From assembly GCF_964340395.1 (NCBI RefSeq), contig NC_135559.1, forward strand, positions 13,376,259 to 13,440,258: a stretch of DNA of 64,000 nucleotides. The letters are read 5' to 3'. The position numbers were made by a program, and so were the translations under genes. Of this stretch, positions 1 through 24,768 are shown piece by piece. Below the pieces are notes generated by a model. The model worked only from the letters and a program-made list of their open reading frames with translations, made no database searches and was not told the DNA's origin. Position 1 is the first letter of the stretch. Every line of letters starts with the position of its first letter. Source of the stretch: Glandiceps talaboti (taxonomy: Eukaryota > Hemichordata > Enteropneusta > Spengelidae).

Positions 1-137
1 ATGGATGGATGCATGCATGCATGTATGTATGTATGTATATAAGTATGTATGTATGTATGTGTGAGCACAAGGTGCATATCCACCCAATTTTTCATTTACC
101 AAAATAACCACATTTACAAATTACAGTATATACTTAC

Positions 138-842
138 CAAGAGATATTCAATTGTCAACTGTGCCAACTTAAACAGTTTGATAAAATTAGGATCTATAGT
201 TCTGGTGTCTATTTCTTGCTCTATGTTACAAAATGTCAAGTTCATTATGTTATCCTGTAGGATAGTGAAGTCAAGGTCTCGGGACACTCTGTCCACATCA
301 ACTGACGCTGTAAACAAAAAAAACATGTGAATGTGAGAAATAGTAGATTCAGTATTACTTTATTCATCCCATTAGGGGAAATAAAAGTAATATAAAAACA
401 CAAATCAGAAAACAAAAATAAAACTATGCATAGCACCATGGTAAACATGTATTCATAAAACATAGAAAAAACTCCAAGTTGAACAAACATCTGTAGTTGC
501 AGTTAAAAAGTTGAAATAAATACTGATTCCAATGAAAAAAGCTAACAGTGGTGAGATGGTAGCATTTTATATAACCCTTTCTGTTGAAGATTGAATAGCA
601 AGACTTCAAAATTTGAATAAGAAACTGATCAATGTAAAAATGTATGTATGTGAGAAATACATGTCATCATTTTGATGTATATAGTCATCATTATCATGGT
701 GAGTTGGTTTTATTTTATAAAGGCAACTTTATCTGTATTGTTGATGGTTGCATAGTAGTATAACTTGGTCACACTACTCAGCATTGGAAATTTTCAATGA
801 GAAACTAATGTAAGAATCGTCACATTGATATCAAAGTATGAA

Positions 843-873
<31 letters not shown>

Positions 874-1059
874 CATACATACATACATACATACATACAT
901 ACATACATACATACATACATACATACATACATACATACATACATACATACATACATACATACATACATACATACATACATACATACATACATACATGCAT
1001 GCATACATACATACATACATACATACATACATACATACATACATACATACATACATACA

Positions 1060-1091
<32 letters not shown>

Positions 1092-1181
1092 CACACATAC
1101 ATACATACATACATACATACATACATACATACATACATACATACATACATACATACATACATACATACATACATACATACA

Positions 1182-1213
<32 letters not shown>

Positions 1214-1264
1214 CACACATACATACATACATACATACATACATACATACATACATACATACAT

Positions 1265-1297
<33 letters not shown>

Positions 1298-1680
1298 TAC
1301 ATACATACATACATACATACATACATACATACATACATGTACATACACACATACATATATACATACATACATACATACATACATACATACATACATACAT
1401 ACATACATACATACATACATAAATACAAAAATACATACATACATACATACATACATACATACATACATACATACATACATACATACATGCATACATGCAT
1501 ACATGCATACATGCAGACATGCAGACATACATACATACATACATACATACATACATACATACATGCATACATGCATACATGCATACATGCATACATGCAT
1601 ACATACATACATGCATACATGCATACATGCATACATACATACATACATACATACATACATACATACATACATACATACAT

Positions 1681-1729
<49 letters not shown>

Positions 1730-2230
1730 TACATACATACATACATACATACATACATACATACATACATACATACATACACACACACACATACATACAT
1801 ACATACATACATACATACATACATACATACATACATGTTTGCATATTAAGTGGTTGAGTACGAGTATGTGTACGTTTTAGAGACTGTTACTTCAAAATAT
1901 AAACTCGGTAGAAATTATATTTTTGTAAGTTTTTAAATTGTAGTATAATTCACAAACAAACATATCTATACACGAAAAATCAATGAAAACAAAAGAATTT
2001 TCAAATGGATAGATGAAGCAATACATGTACTTACCCATTTTTCTCCAATCCACTCTTTCAAACCTTTTCCGGAATGAAAATCCCGGCCCATTCCTTGGTG
2101 TACCATTGGGTATAATATTACTACTAGGATAGCCATTTTGATGGGCGAAGGCGTGCGCTGCCTGTCGGCGTGGACTGTTGTAATAACCACTTGGCATCAT
2201 ATGATCCATATTCTCATTGTCAAACTTCAT
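138..2230 (-). CDS. DZIP1: DZIP1 (Dzip1/iguana) orthologue, N-terminal exons, partial
   Basis: Two coding exons on the minus strand: exon 1 at 2230-2035 and exon 2 at 307-138; the rest lies beyond the left edge. Exon 1 starts at an ATG (2230-2228) and ends at GTAAGT in phase 1; exon 2 has an AG acceptor and a GTAAGT donor. The join reads DWRKMASVDVDRV, which matches the vertebrate DZIP1 N-terminal motif (DWRRLSAIDVDKV as I recall it). Exon 2 continues with LQDNIMNLTFC and KLAQLTIEYLL, also hallmark DZIP1 stretches. DZIP1 is a basal-body/centriolar-appendage zinc-finger protein needed for ciliogenesis and Hedgehog signalling; the zinc finger and coiled coil are outside the window. The CxxC-like pair seen in human exon 2 (KCPHC region) is absent here. 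The intron (308-2034) is dominated by an (ACAT)n microsatellite. The longer open frame to 2242 would need a TTG start, so I chose the ATG. Identity is confident; promoter and 5' UTR are not defined. Confidence 0.88.
845..1836. repeat. ~1-kb (ACAT)n microsatellite
   Basis: Nearly uninterrupted ACAT tetranucleotide repeat with short ACAC and ATGC variant tracts, inside DZIP1 intron 1. It creates long spurious ORFs in five frames (HTYI / MYVC repeats), which are not genes. A smaller ATGT tract lies at 1-60. Confidence 0.97.
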
Positions 2231-2674
2231 AGAAAATGTCAACTCAAATATGTTCCTTTACGAAGAATCTGCATATGAATAGAGATATGAAAAAGGTCAT
2301 GGTATTACTTTCTAGTGGAGGTACACAATGTACATGTGGTGCCATATTGTGAGTCACGCACTATGAATAGAGACAACATATGTTAGAATCTCTTTTGTGT
2401 ACTGTAGGATGTACATAAACATACTGTACTGTATTATCAAAAAGTCACTCTCTTCTCATCCTCACCTACTGTCAATAGTTGAAAAGTCCATTTTTCAAAG
2501 CAGTGAATTTTTCAATGAAAACTATATTCAGCAATTTTGCACGAATTTACTGTCACTGATCTATGACTGTTTATAAAATTTATCTGAACTAAGATTTTCA
2601 TTTTTGATAAATAAAGCAGAAAAAAGACAGACTTATAAAGCATATCATGAGATTAAATTCCTAGTACATGTAAA

Positions 2675-3009
2675 GTGGCCATATGGATTTATAGTTATTT
2701 ATTTTGGATTTTCAATTTAGGAAAATTTATTTTTTAAATTTTACCATGGCTTCCTATTCGAAAAATTAACATGAAACAATATTGAGTAAGTCTTTTATAG
2801 TAACTCAATATATTGCAAAAAGCTTAAAATATGTAAAAAAAAAAAAGTTATTTTACAGTTATTAATCTTTTGCAATGTATTGAGTTACAAACAAGGACTT
2901 GGTATATATTGTTCGACATTGATTTTTCAAGTAAGAAGCCATGATAAAATAGTTTCATGAATTAAAAATCTAAAATAAATACCCAATCCTCATCCATATG
3001 ACCACTTTA
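2675..3009. mobile_element. Palindromic (foldback) MITE, copy 1
   Basis: The two halves are reverse complements over almost their whole length: the left end AAGTGGCCATATGGAT pairs with ATCCATATGACCACTTTA on the right, and GAGTAAGTC/AACTCAATA arms lie near the centre. Related copies sit at about 33992-34305 and 63475-63755. There is no coding capacity, so it is a non-autonomous element. The family is not assignable by eye. Confidence 0.75.
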
Positions 3010-3228
3010 AATTTAGTTTTCAACAGAATATCAAAGGTCCATGCAAGGTTTTTCTACGAAGATTAAAATTTCCATGTTCATCACCTTTGAGTCAAAGTCA
3101 ATCTATTGTTTAAACTTTAAAAAAATGTCAATCCCTCTTATTTTCTCCTGCTAATGTTACGTTGTTTAACGTGACTTGTTTAAAAGCCACACAACTGCTT
3201 TTTTCTATTGGAGCGATTGCCTTTATTT

Positions 3229-3880
3229 GCCTACGGAACGACCGCACAATGTCACACAAGCTCAACAAACGAACATCACTCATTTCGGTCAACCCCCCTC
3301 CCCCTCCCCCTGCACGAATGTTCACAAGTGCGACATCAAACTTTTATATATGTAAACTTAGAAACTATGATGAAAACTATAGCAGTCACACCGATACGAT
3401 CTATGTAATGTAAAATCATGATTGTACACACACATTAAAATACTACCAGAAACCCAGCACTGTATCTCACATTAGAAGTAACTTCTCATCAACTTATCAA
3501 AATCTCAGTAGTAAATACAAACGCTGTTATCTTTGAAGGAGTGAAAGTTTTCCGTCAAAATGTGGTTAGAAGTCCGAAAATGAAGTTCAGCACCAGACGA
3601 TACGATCTATGTAATGTAAAATCATGATTGTACACACACATTAAAATACTACCAGAAACCCAGCACCGTATCCCACATTAGAAGTAACTTCTCATCAACT
3701 TATCAACATCTCAGTAGTAAATACAAAAGCTGTTATCTTTGAAGGAGTGAAAGTTTTCCGTCAAAATGTGGTTAGAAGTCCGAAAATGAAGTTCAGCACC
3801 AGACCCCCCCCCCCCCCCATGAACGAAGTTCGCTTTAATATTGACCTTGTGTGTAACATTGTGCGATTATCCCCAAGAGT
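3229..3880. mobile_element. Harbinger-like MITE remnant with internal tandem duplication
   Basis: The left end (GACCGCACAATGTCACACAA) and right end (TAACATTGTGCGATTATCC) are inverted copies. The family is shared with 13229-13680 and 17551-17970, where TWA target duplications are visible. In this copy a 206-bp internal segment (3392-3597) is repeated in tandem (3598-3803) with few differences, followed by a poly-C tract. The target duplication here is degraded. Confidence 0.7.
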
Positions 3881-6800
3881 GTCTGTTTAATATTGACTGA
3901 ATACAAAAAATATCATATACAAAAGCATTCTATGAGTTCATTTGCACTACATAATGTTATAACAACAGGATAAATCTAACTGAATAGTACAGGGCAAAAG
4001 GGCAAAACCTGTCAAAGTTGTAACACAACATGGTCAAAGTCCTCAAGTTTCAGGGAGCTGTATAGTCTAATACTTAATATTCATACCACATAATAATCAT
4101 TTAGTCATCCTAATATTAATACATGATTATCTAAATTGAAAAGGATAAAACCACTCCCTTCTCTTCATATTCTAGTTTATAGAAAGTTGTAGAGAATTGA
4201 GGGTGGTTCTTTACTTTACAAAAGATGGGTTTACACTATTAGGGTCAAGTAGGTTGCCTACCAACAGGTAAAACATGTCACCTGGACAACATATCGTACA
4301 GAAGTAGAGGAATCATTCCTCTATCGAATAAATCATGAATGTAGAGGCATGGTTGTAAAATGAATGTGTAGCCAGATCGAAAGATTTGTTGCTGTTTGCG
4401 CTCCTAACTACACAATGACATCTACCAGTCCCTACCAGTGCAGTGTGTCCTCTAATGATAGCCTGATTTTGTTGTTGTGAGTCAAAATGAGAAAAACTGG
4501 CATTTCTTGTGAGTCACCACATAGTAAGAGATAGAGGAACACCAAATTTTGGTGTCACTAGAAATTGTGCGTCAGTGGTGTGTCAAATTGGGCATATCGG
4601 CCCCTACACACACTGTAGGAATGTATGTCTGTCACTAGTGTCAGGCTAGGTGCAACAATGTATCAGCTTCTATATAAACTGTTGAAAACTGACTGTACAT
4701 ACATAATAAATGTCAGCTGTTTCAACACAGCCTGTCTTTAAAAACTTGCATCAAACATACAATGACTTGAAACCAAATGCAACTTTTGAAATATATATCA
4801 GTACCATATCCAATACTTAGCAGATCTCATTAAAAAAATTCTTCTTTTTTGAAATGATTGTTGAAATAGTAACATTTATTTTCATTGAAATCATCCTTCT
4901 TAGTTATATGAATATTTGCTTATCTAAGGTCTAACAGGGCAAAGTAAGGACATGCTTTATTAACCTAATTATTTCTCCTAGTAAAATTAATTGAAACTAT
5001 TGAAGTCATTCTTTTCACGTTTTCATTAAAATAAACGAATTGATTGATTTCTTGTGTTGTCTGACCTTGTACTGTATTAATTATATTGGGCCTGTATTTG
5101 ACACTGAAAGCTGAGACCAGACTAATATTGTGTGTGTTGCATTGATTTTTTTTGTACCTTACCACTTTAAAAGAGCCACACAGCTTTGTCCTGCTTGCAG
5201 ACGGTGCACGGGTCTATATTACTGACACAACCCTCAATAAGGAGAAGGGAGCTGGACAATTGTCAGAATTGAGTCCTGAATTACTCCGTATGCAAGCAGG
5301 ACTACATACAGCTATAATAATTTACAGTAAAAAAATCCTCATATTGTCAAACATCTCAAGTAACATGTAATTTGACCCACTCAAATCAAAAAGTCAAAAA
5401 GTAAGCTTTTCATAATAAAACTGACACAAGCATTCTCTTTATGAAATATATTTTCAAATACAAACATCCATTACTAGAATAATTTTACTTTGCAACAAAT
5501 TTGTGATGTGTGTATTTTACTACTCAACTGCTGAATAGTCTAATAGAAGTCTACATCTATGGCATTACTAAATGAGAATAATTCAACATCAATTTTTTTT
5601 AGATATCAATGAATTAATTTTTGTACTTGGACTAAATTCAACATTCTATCTCAGCAATATAATTCTGGATTCTATGTACAATGTACATTGGTTCCCCTCC
5701 AAAATATATGTATGTGATCCAAACATTCAGCAAATGTTATATTTCCCTCCTCTCCCCCCCCCCCTGCCCACAGTGACTGTAGTAAGCTCGGACCCAGTAC
5801 GTACATGTTGTAAAATACTGTTGAAAATATTGCATCCTTTGAAATTCACCACTCTACTATATATGTATATACTTACCTGTCACACTTAGTTGCCAGATTT
5901 TACATATAACTGTACTACTTTCAAGTTTCAAACCTGAACTGTTCAGATATGCTACATATTATACCACCATTCCACTCAACTAGATTGCGGACAACAGCCT
6001 TACAATGCCCTCTCTTGAGTTTTAAATAAAACTACAATGTACATGTGGCTATTTTTATTCTAAAATCTGCCTGCATATTTATTCAGACTAGGACATGTCA
6101 AAAAAAAAATTTGTTTCATGAACCAGTAATTAAGTTTTCATTTTCTTTTTTACATTTTTTTTTAATTTACAGTTACGATATGATATTGACTATGAGTCAC
6201 TGTGATTCATGTACAAATTAAATATTCAATCATTAAATATTAACTTTGATATCAGCAAGAGAAAGTATTATTTACCTACTAACTAACCTACCTACTAACC
6301 CTCTATTTAGATGCAAAAATGCCATTATCAATTGCACAATTAAATACTTTTTACAGTTTCTGAAATTAATATTATCATTGAATAATTCATGTTTTGATAT
6401 ATTTGTATATATTACAAGTGTTATATATTGTAAGTGTTTTCTTTAGCTTTGTATGGAATTCCAACAGTCTTCTTCACTGCATATTTGTATTATAATATTG
6501 TGGTAAATTTTCAAAAAAAAATAAGTCCAGAGCAGAGAGGGTGATCGTGTGGGTCCTACATGTACTGATGTAGCTAGTGTCGTGACTTAGTTAGTGTCCA
6601 ACCTTTTCTCTCGTGTTACTATGTAATCCAAACAACTCTGTCATTTCGAGACTTTATCATTTTCCACTAAAAAAATAAAAATTACCTTGAATGTAAGAAA
6701 AGGCATTCTGAACAACATACGATCTATACGTCTGCTGGCTAATCACTGAGTCATTTTCGAAACATCGCGCCCATAGTAATATTACTCACGTTATATGTCT

Positions 6801-7365
6801 GTACTGGTTTCTGATGTACGTTAGTCGTTACTAATGTAATTGATCCACCGAGTCTTCCCTTCAAATCCAATCGCGATTCCTCAAAACAAACTTATTTTTG
6901 GTGTGTTCTCAGCGGCTGCAAAACTGATTACAGTCAGAGTGACGATTGCGCAAAGTCGACACAAAACTATTATCCCACCATTGTCAAGAAAACAATGGTG
7001 TGTGAAAAACGTTAGATCGAGAGAGCCGTGTAAACTTTGTTTTGATCGCGAACATGTCCTTGCTTGTCAAAAAATGTCGAACCCCGCCCAGAAACATGAA
7101 TAAAACTTTCTTACCTGTAGTAAAAAACGTCTAATGTCTTAATTCCTAAGATGGTATTGAAGATATAATAATTATCTTGTCGCAAAAAAATACTTTTCAC
7201 GTGGAAATATTTTTAAAAGTTCAGTAGAGCGAACCGAAGTTCAAGAAGGTGAACTCAAATATGACGCCATGTTGGAATTCGTTTGCATAAATGAATCACG
7301 GGAAGTTGACACAGGAAGCAAAACTTCTATCTGTTACCCTTTCACCTTTGACATTAGTCGTTCAT

Positions 7366-7384
7366 CCAATCACATTTCACCACG
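7366..7384 (+). promoter_or_regulatory. ER stress response element (ERSE) of DNAJC3
   Basis: CCAAT (7366-7370), exactly nine bases, then CCACG (7380-7384): a perfect ERSE. In vertebrates ERSEs bind NF-Y plus ATF6/XBP1 and drive unfolded-protein-response genes, including p58IPK. The site lies 60 bp upstream of the DNAJC3 ATG, in promoter or 5' UTR position. The sequence match is direct; function is inferred from gene identity and position. Confidence 0.75.
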
Positions 7385-7443
7385 ATTTATAACGGCAACC
7401 TCGATGAACCAGGAAGTGGCAGAGAGAAGTAGTAGACGCGAAA

Positions 7444-19073
<11,630 letters not shown>

Positions 19074-19717
19074 AGATCAGCATATCTTCCTTCGTTCCTT
19101 CAGAGGCCATAACACATCGCAATGTCATACAACTATACCAAAACAAGTCACATACCAAGAATTTGCCCTATTTGACAGTGATATTGCAATGTTTCATCTA
19201 AAACGTTGTCCAACTTGAACAGATGTTGGTTGAATTTTCCAGTTTTTAGAGATTTTCAACATCTAGATTCTACCACAAAGATTTGCTGTATGAAGGATAC
19301 TCCCATGTGACTTATTACCATGCCCAATGGCTACACCTTGGTGTCTTGACGATGTTCCAAATGCTGGAAGTAATCCCTCCGGAATCTCTCCTCGGTACAT
19401 GTTAATCCATATGGTTTCAGATTTTATAAATGGGAGATGTGTGTATGATGTGACAGCTATTGACAATGATAAATAGCATGGAGAATTGAATCAAGTATAG
19501 ATTATTCATCAGTACAAAATAATTAGACCCCCTAGCTCTCTTTACTTGAACTCTAAGTTACCAGAATAATTTGAAATGATTTCCTGTTTTCCACCATGTT
19601 TTTCATCTGCTCAATATTTTAGACATTTTTTTCAAAAAGTACTAGCACTCAGTGGTTATTTGGTTTTCTTGTTCCTAGCAGCTGTACATGCTATTTGCTT
19701 TACATGATAAAATTGTA

Positions 19718-19723
19718 AATAAA
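19718..19723 (+). terminator. Candidate polyadenylation signal of DNAJC3
   Basis: AATAAA 645 bp after the stop codon, in GTAAATAAAAGTG. It is the first canonical hexamer I see in the 3' region; another lies near 19786. Usage is inferred. Confidence 0.5.
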
Positions 19724-20639
19724 AGTGAAACATTTAGTTTGACAAACTACAGTATGTGATCAAGTTCATTATTTATTGTCAATGAAATAAATTGTCTTAG
19801 TAGAAAAAAGCCATTGAAAACTTCACTGCATAATATTTTACCCACAACTCTCTCTGATTTCTGCTGTTCGACATTCTATTGTTGAAGTCAGATATATCTC
19901 ACCTATACACAGAGTTTTGTGGAAATATTTTTGGACATTTTAGAAGTGCAGAATTACCACTCATGAGTTTCTGAATACCCATTTTCATTGGTTCAGATAG
20001 CAAAGATTCATTGTAGAAGGAGATCAAAATTTTATAAATTTGTCAACAGACTTTCTTGAAATGCATTTAGTATATTTGCAACAAAACTAAGGAAAATATA
20101 TGCACCTGTTATGACTGCCAAAGATGTCGATTTTCCTGAATAAGTATAACAAAAGAAATTTACATATTAAAACTCTTTATACAAATACTACCCAAGTTGG
20201 TGATACTTTGCCATTTAAATGTATTTTATTAAGGCGTGTTTAATTTAGTTAATTATTGGTGCATTTTAATACCACATTTAGAACTTTCTTTTTGATTTTT
20301 AAACATATTTTTGGTACATATTACTTAAATATAATTATTATGCTTAAAATGTTATGAAATATGGCTTATTACGGAAATTATAAAATAAGAAACCTGCAAG
20401 CCTACCAGTCAGAGGGAATTTTGGGTTAGGTAAGGTAAGGTACAGTGAGCTCAGTGTTTGAATAAAAAATAACGCATATATTATAGCTTGTCTTCTCATT
20501 GGATTTATGACTCCACAACACTCATTCTCTTCCCACCTTGTGCTGGTAGTAATTTCAACCTTTTGCGTAGTGTTGAAAATGTCCACATAAGTTGATTGGT
20601 CGAAGTGGGAGTGGTTGTACTACATCAGACGGGTAGATT

Positions 20640-20762
20640 ATTCTATTGAAGTCATTATGTAAATGAACACATTCTATTGAAGTCATTATGTAAATGAACA
20701 CATTCTATTGAAGTCATTATGTAAATGAACACATTCTATTGAAATGGAAATTCATCTGTGTT
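20640..20762. repeat. 31-bp satellite block (four copies)
   Basis: Tandem units of TTCTATTGAAGTCATTATGT plus AAATGAACACA (31 bp). Two further copies stand at about 21024-21090. The surroundings (19.8-21.3 kb) show no gene. Confidence 0.93.
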
Positions 20763-21359
20763 GGTAAACCATAGTATTCAATTTGAACTTTTGCTCCTAA
20801 TACAACTTGAAAATTTACCTGAAATTTTCGACTTCACACTTCAGTCTTTGTTAACAGATTGACCCGCTATTCAGTACACGTGTAGACATTTTCAACTGAG
20901 AGTGAAAGAAGCTATTTACATTCGGGTTCTTAAACCATCACTGAACAGAGACGGAGGGCGATATAAACTTCCAGGCACCTATGACCCCTTATTAGGCTCG
21001 AGTGGAACAAAAGTTCGAATTGAATACATTCTATTGAAGTCATTATGTAAATGAACACATTCTGTTGAAGTCATTATGTAAATGAACACAGAATTAGCAT
21101 GAACAAGTGTGATAATTTACATGATAGTGATATTACGCAAATTCCTACATATGGGGCTTTCCAATAAGTCTTTAGGGGTGTAACTAAAGTAACAAGTCAG
21201 AGGGAAATACTGACCGTTTGTTTATTAAAGTTTTAAAATTTCAACAATAAATGATACTTTTCATTCAGATAGATGCTTGATGGGTCGCCATTGTACAATC
21301 AGTGGTGTGATTTTTCCAATCCTGCCGTAGAGGGCGTCATTTGATATAGGGTCAGTCGG

Positions 21360-21490
21360 GTCATGATCCATAGTCTCTGTTACCCAGACTTTCGCCGCTG
21401 CCTACGAGACCTCCCCAATCGAGGTCTCGACTGGGTGGTCTCGTAGAAGAGCCGTCATAGTGGTGAGAGTCTGGGTAACCGAGACTACAT
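21360..21490. repeat. 131-bp imperfect foldback
   Basis: The left arm (TAGTCTCTGTTACCCAGACT and CTACGAGACC) is the inverse of the right arm (GGTCTCGTAG and AGTCTGGGTAACCGAGACTA), with a loop around 21413-21436. It could be a short foldback element or structured RNA; no coding potential. Confidence 0.75.
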
Positions 21491-22706
21491 GACCCCCCCC
21501 CCAGTACACACAGTGTAGCTGTCGAGTTATACAAATATACATGTTACACAAAAAGGTGCTCGATGTTTTTACAACTCAGTTGATGTACATGTATTGTGTT
21601 TTTGGTAATGAAATAACAGAATGGAGAGAACGTATGTTATACTACACACCAATACTACGAACAATTGTCACGTTCACTAAACTTACTAACCTTTTTTTAA
21701 CAAATGAAAATGGAACACAGTGAGTACAGGTCTATATACAAGGCTACATATTGACATATAACAGCAGGGCCATTGAATACACAAACCAAAAACGTGCCTG
21801 GGGATTTATCGGACAATTTCAATATGGTAAAGTATAACCACTTTATCTACAGAGACGGGCCTATGTTTGTCTTATTTGAAAGAATATTTGCCAAACAAAC
21901 AAATGTAAATTAGTTGGGTTTTATCAATTATAGATTTAGTATCTAATAAAACATACTCTAATTGAATGTCAACCTATCAAAGTACTGTAACCTTTGACCT
22001 ACATTTTTGATTGACAGGTGTCATGTTCATTTCATCCACTGTCAGAATGCAGTTTAGGGTCGCCGAATTTCCCGACCTTTATATTCTGTATTGTCGTATT
22101 AACATTAACATAGCATGGCCTCTACATTTTAACAAAAACACGTAAAGATTTCTCTGATAGAAATCAACCACATCATCATCATCCCAGTTTCTGGAAAATA
22201 TGCGTGTGAAATGGCGAGTTGGGTCCGTACATGCATGCAGGAGGCTCCGACTAGAGTACGGAGTCAGATACATTTGGTCGGTATGACTCCGTTCTCAGTC
22301 AGAGATCCAAATGGTCTCAAACTTGCGAACAGCGCATCCGACTCGACTAAATAATGAGATAGTGGACCCTCGTTCGCTGACAAACCCCACACACTCATAT
22401 GATAAACGTCTTGTACGTGTATAATAGACGGGTATTGTTCTAATTATTATATACTAATTAGTGAACGAGGACACAACATCTCATTATCATTCACAACCCG
22501 TCTTTCTAGAGCCGTGCAGTTCGCAAAATTAGAAATCATTTAGCAAGTTGCAATTGTGGGAGAGAAGTGTGATTATCTACTGACAACTAAATTTTACATC
22601 GAGAAAATCGGTGCCGAAATCAAAAGTTTCGGCATCGGTGTTTGATCGCAAGTTTGAGATCACTTGGATCTATGAGAACGGAGTCATACCAACCAAATAT
22701 ATAGTG

Positions 22707-23113
22707 TACAGTGAATTTCACAATACCGTGAAGAGCTTTTCTGTTCGATACAACCACGCAGAAAGCAACAAGAAACTGCGCATGCCACACTTCAATAGCA
22801 AGGTCGCATTTTTTGCTACATTAGTCTAAACGAAATAAACCATTTAAATGTATTGCAACTCCATGCAGACATTCGGACGCCAATGTTTTTCTTAGTATCA
22901 AACACCCGATGTATGAAGGGCTCGTAAAATGTCCTTTGCGGTGTTCATTTGATGTATGTACGGTGGCATGTGTAGTTCATTTCACTTAGACAAAATGTAG
23001 CAAGAAAATGTACTCATTCAATCTTGCTATCTTAAAGTGCAGCATGTCCAGTTTCTGTTTCTGCGTGGTTGTATCAAACATAAAATCCGCATGGTATTGT
23101 GAAATTCGCTGTA
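22707..23113. mobile_element. Tc1/mariner-like MITE, copy B
   Basis: Same family as 18085-18493: left end TACAGTGAATTTCACAATAC, right end GTATTGTGAAATTCGCTGTA, with GTTCGATACAACC / GGTTGTATCAAAC arms. The 72-codon ORF crossing its left end is not a gene. Confidence 0.8.
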
Positions 23114-23280
23114 CATGATAAATGACTCCTGCTGAAGTCAGAGCCTCCTCGGACTACCATGCATACTGATGTCCAAGCGATAATGTAGTCCCTTCATTCC
23201 CCAAAGGCTAGGTGTGCATGTATGATGGCATGGGCATAAATGAAAAGAAAAGATGAGGAAGATGGATAGCCACAGATCTA

Positions 23281-23428
23281 CATTTATATATATATATATA
23301 TATGATCGCACTATGCGTGAAACTCCGAGTTACAACCAAGAAAGAGTTCTAGAACTATCAATTTGAAAACTATTGCGCTCTGCCACTGCGGTATAGAGCA
23401 CTGTCTTAGCAGATTGATACTCACCGAG

Positions 23429-23469
<41 letters not shown>
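23281..23469. repeat. Two (TA)n tracts
   Basis: TA repeats at 23285-23302 and 23431-23468 flank about 130 bp of unique sequence. No gene is seen from 23.1 to 24.3 kb. Confidence 0.85.
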
Positions 23470-23474
<5 letters not shown>

Positions 23475-24295
23475 TATATAAAAACCTTTGGAGGCGACCT
23501 TTTGTGAGTGCTTTTTTATCAATAATCTCATTAGGTTGAACAATTATGTTTTAATTTGCCGATTTAAGCGACCGGACAAAATTATAACGAGAGGGACTGG
23601 TCTTTTCATTGGGGGGCACTATTTTTCAAGTAAGTGGTTGTGGGAAGATCGCGTGATCATATTTTTGACAACAGATATTCCAATGACATAGAGGAGAGTC
23701 AGTAATTGTTAAGCAAGGGCTTGGGGAAGGCTCGGTCTTTTTCATGTACTCAACTTCTGTAAAACACTGCTTCTCCCCTCCCCGCCCCCATAATTTGTGG
23801 CCGTCACCTAATTCCTATTACACAGTACAAGTACAACTGCCGACATCAGACCGTGAATGAACAGTGCAATCAGCATGAAGGGAAAGTAAGCAACTGAATT
23901 GGATTAATAACACTTGGCACAGCATGTTGTGTGTACAGAGACTTTCCATCATTTGATAAGAACTGTTTTATGGCCACTTTAAATGATACTTCAGGTTCAC
24001 AAACAAATTTCCAGTTCCATGTATACATAAAGAGGCCATAAACTGTTCTTACTAAGTAACTGTATGTGTTTTGTATTCAGTGATCGACATCAAGCAGGTG
24101 TGTCAGTTAATCAACGATATTGATTTCTGAAGCAATGACAGTAAATTATTTGTCGAACCAGACGACGAACTGTAGCAATAACAGTAAGATAAAACGTCAG
24201 TAAGATTGGTGGCGACCAAGACAGCGATATTCAGAGATATGAGAGATTTTTGTCGAATCAGGTGATACACTTTTTAAGATGGTATGATTTAAGGG

Positions 24296-24427
24296 TACAT
24301 ACATACATACATACATACATACATACATACATACATACATACATACATACATACATCATACATACATACATACATACATACATACATACATACATACATA
24401 CATACATACATACATACATACATACAT

Positions 24428-24458
<31 letters not shown>

Positions 24459-24768
24459 TACATACATACATACATACATACATACATACATACATACATG
24501 CACACATGCACACATGCACACATGCACACATACATACACACACATACACACATACACACATACATACACACATATACATACATACATACATACATACATA
24601 CACACACACGCACGCACGCACGCACGCACGCACGCACACGCACACACACACACACACACACATACATACATACATACATACATACATACATACATACATA
24701 CATACATACATACATACATACATACATACATACATACATACTTACATACTTACATACATACATACATA
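24296..24768. repeat. (ACAT)n / (AC)n / (GCAC)n microsatellite
   Basis: About 470 bp of ACAT repeats with internal ACAC and CGCA stretches. The ORFs on both strands here are repeat artefacts. From 24.8 to 25.98 kb I see only unique sequence without exons; it may include the 3' UTR of the sulfatase-like gene. Confidence 0.96.

Larger units (their letters stand above)
2243..7360. other. DZIP1-DNAJC3 intergenic spacer
   Basis: About 5 kb between two divergent genes. It holds a palindromic MITE (about 2675-3009) and a MITE remnant with an internal tandem duplication (about 3229-3880). I see no convincing coding exon; the short ORFs at 5152-5370, 5572-5889 and 6840-7103 lack splice support or family resemblance. 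The last ~700 bp are less AT-rich and form the probable DNAJC3 promoter region. Confidence 0.6.

Noticed and set aside
794-1880. Long ORFs of MYVC or HTYI repeats on both strands (also near 24.3, 27.2, 29.0 and 57.1 kb)
   Set aside because: They are translations of ACAT/ATGT microsatellites, open in most frames because the repeat contains no stop codon.
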